The position numbers and the translations under genes were made by a program. This document shows, in pieces, positions 59,455 through 64,000 of a DNA stretch of 64,000 bases; within the stretch, counting starts at the first letter, position 1, and each line of letters begins with the position of its first letter. A model generated the notes under the pieces. It worked only from the letters and a program-made list of their open reading frames with translations. It had not been told where the DNA came from and made no database searches. The stretch comes from JAJEFO01 sp965209045 (GTDB lineage: Bacteria; Pseudomonadota; Alphaproteobacteria; Rhodobacterales; Rhodobacteraceae): the NCBI GenBank assembly GCA_965209045.1, contig CBDBPW010000002.1, positions 806,001 through 870,000 on the forward strand, given 5' to 3'.

Positions 59455-61654
59455 TCGAAGCGTACCGAGCAATCACCTGGCTGATCACCGCCGGAGCCGC
59501 GATGATCAACGCCGCAAGATCCGCTTGCAGCGACGGGGCGATGAAGACGAAGCCGGCAAAGGCCATCAGGACCCGGTAGACTGCGCCCATCGGCGCCAGC
59601 CAATAGCCCACGACTGCCGACGAAAGCGCGATGACGCCTGCGATGCAGCTGGCTGCGGTGTACGAGAACTCCAACAGATCAAAGCCCGTCGACGACACGA
59701 ACAGAAGTACGGGCGCATAGACGAATGCCATGGGGGCGATGACCTTGCCCAGGCCCAGCGTGAAGGCCGAAATGCCGGTTCGGAACGGGTTGGAGTTGGC
59801 AATTGCCGCGGCGGCATAGGCCGAGGTGCAGACAGGTGGCGTGATCTCGGCAACGACGCCGTAGTAGAGCACGAACATGTGGCTCGCGATTGGCGGGATG
59901 CCGAGCTGGGCCAGCGCCGGTTGCGCTACCGACACGAGCATGATGTAGAGCGCCGTCGTCGGCACTCCGGCGCCCATCAAGATGCAGGCCAGCGCGATGA
60001 AGACAAGGCTGATGAACAGCGTCAGGTCTTCGATCGTGAAGAGCTGGTAGGTGCCGTACTGGAAGAGCCAGATCAGGTCGTTGCCCAGGTTCGAAGCCGC
60101 TTGCGTCACCATGAAGCCGATGCGGAATCCAACGCCGGTCGTGTTGATCACCCCGATCACGATGCCAACCGCCGCCGAAGCCGCTCCAACGGCAAGCGCG
60201 TATTTCACTCCGGTCTCGAACGTGTCGGCCATTTCCATGACCGAGATTCGAGACTGTGCGTTCAGTGTCGCAAGCACGGCCCCCGCGACGAGAATCGCTG
60301 ACATCGTGAAGTCGAAACCCCCGCCCGCGTATTTCCAGATGACAAACACGATGAAAGCGAGCGCGTAGACGAGCGTCGCCGGTTCCTTCAGTCGGCTCAT
60401 TCCGGCCACGATGGCAAGCGAGATGCCGCAAAATGCGGACATGTAGGGCGTATAGCCGGAAAAGAGGACAATCAGCAGGCCGACCAGCGGGACGACATTC
60501 GCCCAGCCGTCGCGCCAGACGGCACCAAGCTTCGGAAGTGCATCGCGGCCCAGGCCCTTGAGGCCAAGGCGGCGCGCCATGAGGTGAACGACGGCAAAGA
60601 CGCCAACGTAATGCAGAAGTGCCGGGAAGATCGCCGCAATGACAATCGTGGTGTACGGCACTTCAAGAAACTCGGCCATGATGAATGCCGCTGCGCCCAT
60701 GATCGGCGGCGTGATCTGTCCGCCCGCCGAGGCGGCCGCTTCCACCCCGCCCGCGAAATGGCCGGGATAGCCAAGCCGTTTCATGTTGGGAATTGTCAGT
60801 GCGCCGGTCGACACCGTGTTGGCGACCGACGAACCGGAGATGGTGCCGAAGAATGCGGAGGAGACAACGGAGACCTTCGCGGGACCGCCGGTGTAGCGGC
60901 CCGCAAGGATTGTTGCGTTGTCGATGAAGAGCTTGCCCAGCCCCGTCCGCTGCGCGATGACGCCGAAGAGGACGAAGTGGAACACTATTGTCGAGACGAC
61001 CCAAAGCGTGACGCCGAAGATTCCTTCCTGAGGGAAATACATCGACGAAACGAAAGTGTTGAATTTCACGCCCGGATGCTGGAGCAGGCCCGGAAACACT
61101 TGTCCGAACAATGCGTAGCAAATGAACACGCCGATGATCAGAGGCAGTATCCAGCCCAGCGTTCGGCGCGCGATGTCCAGGACCAGCACGATCAGGATGC
61201 AGCCGAAGAGCATGTCCCAACCGTTGGGGTTGCCCATGCGGAACGTCATTTCCTCGACGCCCAGCCATTCGATACCACGCCAGGCGAAGCCGAGATAGAG
61301 CGCCGACATGACGCCGAGGATCATCAGCATGACGTCGAGATACGGCACTCCGCCAAGGCGCAGCGCGCCGGTATTCAGGTCAAACGACGTCTTCGCCCTG
61401 ACCAGAGGATAGAACGAGTAGGTGAGAATGAAGAGGCCCGACAGGTGCCAGCCCATGTGCCAGAAGTCTGGCGGAAGCGCGAATCCCGCCGTGAGGTAAT
61501 GATAGACCGCAAACGTGAGGGCGACATAGCGGAGGAACTTTCCAAAGGTTGGCGTGACCGACCGCGTGGCGGCCCCCTCATCAAACTTTTCTTCGATCGC
61601 TGCGAGCTCCGTATCCGAGAGCTCGCGCACGCCATCAGGTCCAGGATCGCTCAT
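59441..61654 (-). CDS. TRAP transporter fused permease (TAXI type, DctQM)
   Basis: This 737-residue protein combines the small 4-helix (DctQ-like) and large 12-helix (DctM-like) TRAP membrane subunits in one chain. The fused form is characteristic of systems that use TAXI binding proteins. The DctM half shows GSSVANTVSTGALTIPNMKR and GAGVPTTALYIM-type segments. It imports its ligand with sodium. It starts 75 bases after the binding-protein gene, beyond a strong hairpin. Confidence 0.92.
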   Translation of the reverse strand: MSDPGPDGVRELSDTELAAIEEKFDEGAATRSVTPTFGKFLRYVALTFAVYHYLTAGFALPPDFWHMGWHLSGLFILTYSFYPLVRAKTSFDLNTGALRLGGVPYLDVMLMILGVMSALYLGFAWRGIEWLGVEEMTFRMGNPNGWDMLFGCILIVLVLDIARRTLGWILPLIIGVFICYALFGQVFPGLLQHPGVKFNTFVSSMYFPQEGIFGVTLWVVSTIVFHFVLFGVIAQRTGLGKLFIDNATILAGRYTGGPAKVSVVSSAFFGTISGSSVANTVSTGALTIPNMKRLGYPGHFAGGVEAAASAGGQITPPIMGAAAFIMAEFLEVPYTTIVIAAIFPALLHYVGVFAVVHLMARRLGLKGLGRDALPKLGAVWRDGWANVVPLVGLLIVLFSGYTPYMSAFCGISLAIVAGMSRLKEPATLVYALAFIVFVIWKYAGGGFDFTMSAILVAGAVLATLNAQSRISVMEMADTFETGVKYALAVGAASAAVGIVIGVINTTGVGFRIGFMVTQAASNLGNDLIWLFQYGTYQLFTIEDLTLFISLVFIALACILMGAGVPTTALYIMLVSVAQPALAQLGIPPIASHMFVLYYGVVAEITPPVCTSAYAAAAIANSNPFRTGISAFTLGLGKVIAPMAFVYAPVLLFVSSTGFDLLEFSYTAASCIAGVIALSSAVVGYWLAPMGAVYRVLMAFAGFVFIAPSLQADLAALIIAAPAVISQVIARYASNAAA

Positions 61655-61691
61655 GACGCGCCCTTTCAGGTCGGTGAATTCCCTTGGAAGG

Positions 61692-61719
61692 CATGCGGGC
61701 GGCCGAAGCCGCCCGCATG
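61692..61719 (-). terminator. Intercistronic UUCG-loop hairpin after the TAXI gene
   Basis: A perfect 12-bp stem (61692-61703 with 61708-61719) lies 10 bases after the TAXI stop. On the transcribed (minus) strand the loop is TTCG closed by a C-G pair, the extra-stable tetraloop. There is no T tract. It probably raises the ratio of binding protein to permease. Confidence 0.7.
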
Positions 61720-61729
61720 ACGTGCCGGA

Positions 61730-62740
61730 CTACTCGAGGTGACCCGACTCCTTGTAGAACTTCTCGGCACCCGGGTGCAGCGGCACGCCCAGCGCGGCAA
61801 TGCCGTCAAGCGCCGTATCCAGCGTGATCTGCTTGCCCTTCGCGTGCCCGTTGTCGAGGAGCTTGCGGGTGTTGGAATTCCAGAGCGCGGCGGTGATGCC
61901 ATAGACGAGCTCCTCGGAGAGATCCGACGACACGACCAGAAGCGCCGAAACGGCCGGCGTCATTACCTCGTAGTCGACGCCCTCGTAAACGCCCGCCGGA
62001 ATGCTCGACGGGATGTAGGCCGGGATGATCTCGTTGATCTTCGCGAGGTCATCGTCCGTGAAACTGTGAAGCTCCATCCCCTTGGTCGCGGCCAGTTGCA
62101 CCATTGCAGAAACCGGCCAGCCAGCGGCGTAGAAGTAGGCGTCAAGCTGTCCGTCGGCCAGGCGTTCGGCCGACTGCGCGTTGTTCAGCTCAGCCTCGTC
62201 CATGTTGTCTCGCGTGACACCCCATTCGGCGAGCATCATCTCGACGGCAACCTGCGTCCCGGAGCCCGCCTGCGCGATGCCTACGCGCTTGCCCGCCAGA
62301 TCGGAAAGGTCGTTGACGCTCATGCCTTTCGGAAGAACGAGGTGCAGGTCTTCCGGGTAGAGGTTCGCAACGATCCGCAGCTTCTCATGCGGCTTCCCGT
62401 CGAACTTGCCTTGACCCAGGTACATTGAGCGGGTGACGTCGGCAGCAGCCATCCCGGCCTCAAGCTCGCCGTTCTGAACGGCAGTGTTGTTGAAAACCGA
62501 TGCGGTCGTTGACTGCGCGATCGCGATCAGGCCAGGCACGCCACACTGGCCGCCCTTGTCACATGGCCGCGCACCCGGAGGTGCAGAGATACCATTGGCG
62601 ATGGTGCCGCCGATCGGAAAGTACGTTCCGCCGGCACTTCCGGTGCCGATCCGGAAGAAGGTCGGGTCTTGAGCAAATGCCGTTCCGGCCGTCAGCGTGG
62701 CGGCAACGGCAAGGCCCAGAAATCTGGTGATGTTGTTCAT
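61730..62740 (-). CDS. TAXI family TRAP transporter binding protein
   Basis: This 336-residue periplasmic protein has a signal peptide (about 1-23, ending AFA). The TAXI signature FRIGTGSAGGTYFPIGGTIA follows directly. Studied TAXI proteins bind glutamate or related ligands. The start is ATG 62740 with GGAGAA 4-5 bases upstream; an in-frame ATG at 62752 lies too close to that site. The gene heads the operon with the fused permease and a DadA-like enzyme. Confidence 0.93.
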   Translation of the reverse strand: MNNITRFLGLAVAATLTAGTAFAQDPTFFRIGTGSAGGTYFPIGGTIANGISAPPGARPCDKGGQCGVPGLIAIAQSTTASVFNNTAVQNGELEAGMAAADVTRSMYLGQGKFDGKPHEKLRIVANLYPEDLHLVLPKGMSVNDLSDLAGKRVGIAQAGSGTQVAVEMMLAEWGVTRDNMDEAELNNAQSAERLADGQLDAYFYAAGWPVSAMVQLAATKGMELHSFTDDDLAKINEIIPAYIPSSIPAGVYEGVDYEVMTPAVSALLVVSSDLSEELVYGITAALWNSNTRKLLDNGHAKGKQITLDTALDGIAALGVPLHPGAEKFYKESGHLE

Positions 62741-62786
62741 TGTGTTCTCCATGTGAACGGACTCCAGGAAACGAGTCGTGCATGGC

Positions 62787-62814
62787 AGAATACCGTTGCA
62801 AAAAAGAAATACAA
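62787..62814 (-). promoter_or_regulatory. Candidate promoter of the TAXI operon
   Basis: On the minus strand TTGTAT (complement of 62809-62814) and TATTCT (complement of 62787-62792) are separated by 16 bases. This would start transcription near 62780, about 40 bases before the TAXI start codon. The call rests on position and AT-richness only. Confidence 0.35.
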
Positions 62815-62860
62815 ATTTGAATATCTTTGAAGTTCCAAGATTTGGATTATGAATTTGGAT
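62815..62860. promoter_or_regulatory. ATTTGRAT repeats, possible LysR-type operator
   Basis: Three copies of ATTTG(G/A)AT occur at 62815-62822, 62840-62847 and 62853-62860, just upstream of the candidate promoter of the TAXI operon. The last two are 13 bases apart. They are good candidates for binding sites of the divergent LysR regulator. Confidence 0.35.
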
Positions 62861-63268
62861 CTCCGTTTCCAGACCGGACGCAAGCCCTCTCAACTCGGCG
62901 GCGAGGGCCGGGGAACGGGCCAGTTGACGGCAAGGCGCGGCGTCTGGCCACCGGCGCGAAAGCGGGAAGCCTGCCCGATCATTGACACCGCCATTCCCGG
63001 CTGCCGCCGTTCCGCCTCGACGCGCGCCAGGCCGCGGCCCGGCTCTGGCCCGGCTGGCGCAGGATCGCCAAGCCCGAAAGCCGGCTTTCCCTCGGGCCGC
63101 GGATCTGGCAACTGTCTTCACGGGCGCAGTGGCGGCGACCCTTCGGCATGGCAGTCTCCTCGTTTGCCCAGATGGACGGCCGTTGTTGCCTGGACGATTC
63201 GCGGGATCCTGTGCCAACGGCGCAGGTTCCAATCGCCATTCGTGTCACACTGAAAGCGGAGCGTGGGC

Positions 63269-64000
63269 ATGAACATTTCGCAGCTTTCGGCATTTCACGC
63301 TGTAATGACCTCGGCGACCCTGACCGAGGCCGCTGAAAGGCTTGGCCGTACGCAACCCGCAATCAGCGCGGCGATCAGATCCCTTGAGGATCAACTGGGC
63401 ATGAAGTTGTTTGAGCGACGGGGTCGCAAGCTCGTGCCAGTGCCGGAGGCGCAATACTTGATGACCGAGGCCAACGCGATACTTCGGCAGCTCAGCCAGG
63501 TCCGGCAGACGATGCGTGGTCTCGGTGACGGACACCTGGGCACGTTGACCGTCGCGGCGATGCCAGGCCCTGTCACCATGCTTTTCCCCCGGTTCATTGC
63601 GACACACATCGGCAAAAGGACCGGCATCAAGACCTCCATGCTTGCCCGAAGCTCCAACCAGATTGCGGAACTCGCACGCGCGCAAAGCATCGACTTTGGC
63701 TTTGCGGACATTCCGGAAGATGCAGACGGCGGCGGACTCTACCGATCCGACGTCATTTCTGGCAATTGCTTCGTGGCGCTTCCAGCGACCCACGCGCTCG
63801 CTCGCGAGCAGACCATATCCCTTGATGCCCTTGGCGGCCAGCCCATGGGGTCGCTCCAGGCCAATCACGTTCACACTCGCGATGTCCGACGGGCGTTCGA
63901 CGAGGCCGGACACAAATTCAATCCGATGGTCGAAAGCCAGACCTTCTTGCCGATCCTCCCGTTCATCGTGGCCGGTCAGTGTTGCGCCATTCTCGACCCG
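63269..64000 (+). CDS. LysR family transcriptional regulator (5' part)
   Basis: The frame from ATG 63269 is open to the window end (244 codons). The N-terminal winged helix-turn-helix is typical (TLTEAAERLGRTQPAISAAI, then LEDQLGMKLFERRGRKL). The effector domain begins around residue 90 with GTLTVAAMPGP. It is divergent from the TAXI-TRAP-dadA operon and probably regulates it in response to the imported amino acid. The C-terminal end is outside the window. Confidence 0.93.
   Translation, partial: MNISQLSAFHAVMTSATLTEAAERLGRTQPAISAAIRSLEDQLGMKLFERRGRKLVPVPEAQYLMTEANAILRQLSQVRQTMRGLGDGHLGTLTVAAMPGPVTMLFPRFIATHIGKRTGIKTSMLARSSNQIAELARAQSIDFGFADIPEDADGGGLYRSDVISGNCFVALPATHALAREQTISLDALGGQPMGSLQANHVHTRDVRRAFDEAGHKFNPMVESQTFLPILPFIVAGQCCAILDP

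Larger units (their letters stand above)
62741..63268. other. Divergent control region TAXI operon / lysR, no gene
   Basis: About 530 bases. The left 130 bases are AT-rich and hold the candidate promoter and repeats listed separately. The right part is GC-rich without a supported gene. The LysR product probably binds here. Confidence 0.45.

Overview
The window is a GC-rich stretch of an alphaproteobacterial chromosome, most likely Rhodobacterales (roseobacter-like). The evidence is gene content and local order: the lysA / TIGR02302-type protein / zinc-ribbon membrane protein / plsC neighbourhood, the hisS-hisZ-hisG operon with a short HisG, nrdJ beside a DUF1489 gene, a malyl-CoA lyase of the 318-residue type, a taurine-pyruvate aminotransferase and a TIGR01459-type HAD protein. 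Metabolism looks heterotrophic and marine-like, with many uptake systems. No rRNA, tRNA or CRISPR array was seen.

Layout. 0-3.3 kb: the end of a DUF1244 gene, then a leftward D-glutamate/D-amino-acid catabolic operon (dgcN, dgcA, D-amino-acid transaminase). 3.5-4.5 kb: malyl-CoA lyase. 4.5-5.65 kb: a gene-poor gap with the remnant of a Fic-family gene. 5.65-9.3 kb: a form II coxSLM-type molybdenum hydroxylase operon with a stem-loop after it. 9.5-19.4 kb: a CPA2 cation/proton antiporter, accA, plsC, a split zinc-ribbon membrane protein, a TIGR02302-type protein and lysA. 19.4-22.7 kb: a nested transposon, in which an ISAs1-type element with exact 10-bp target duplications contains an IS110-family transposase gene and a large imperfect palindrome. 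23-30 kb: OsmC, argH, TlpA, taurine-pyruvate aminotransferase, an MltB-type lytic transglycosylase and an inositol-monophosphatase-like enzyme.

30-46 kb is dominated by phosphorus-related transport. It holds an AfuABC/FbpABC-like ABC transporter, a Na/Pi cotransporter, a DeoR-type regulator, a PhnCDEE (PhoCDET-like) phosphonate/phosphate transporter ending in a HAD phosphatase, and a UgpBAEC glycerol-3-phosphate transporter. Together these look like a phosphorus-scavenging island. 46-57 kb carries an acyl-CoA synthetase, thiamine diphosphokinase, a DMT exporter, a HemG/flavodoxin-like protein, B12-dependent ribonucleotide reductase, DUF1489 and the hisS-hisZ-hisG operon. A HigBA toxin-antitoxin pair sits at 57.1-57.6 kb.

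58-64 kb holds a leftward TAXI-type TRAP transporter operon ending in a DadA-like FAD oxidoreductase, with a divergent LysR regulator cut by the window end. With the D-glutamate operon at the other end, this gives two loci probably devoted to amino acids, including D-isomers. Three of the four transporter operons have a strong perfect hairpin directly after the binding-protein gene, which probably sets the excess of binding protein over membrane parts. Several intergenic gaps of 0.3-1.2 kb contain no recognisable gene, and some hold decayed remnants.
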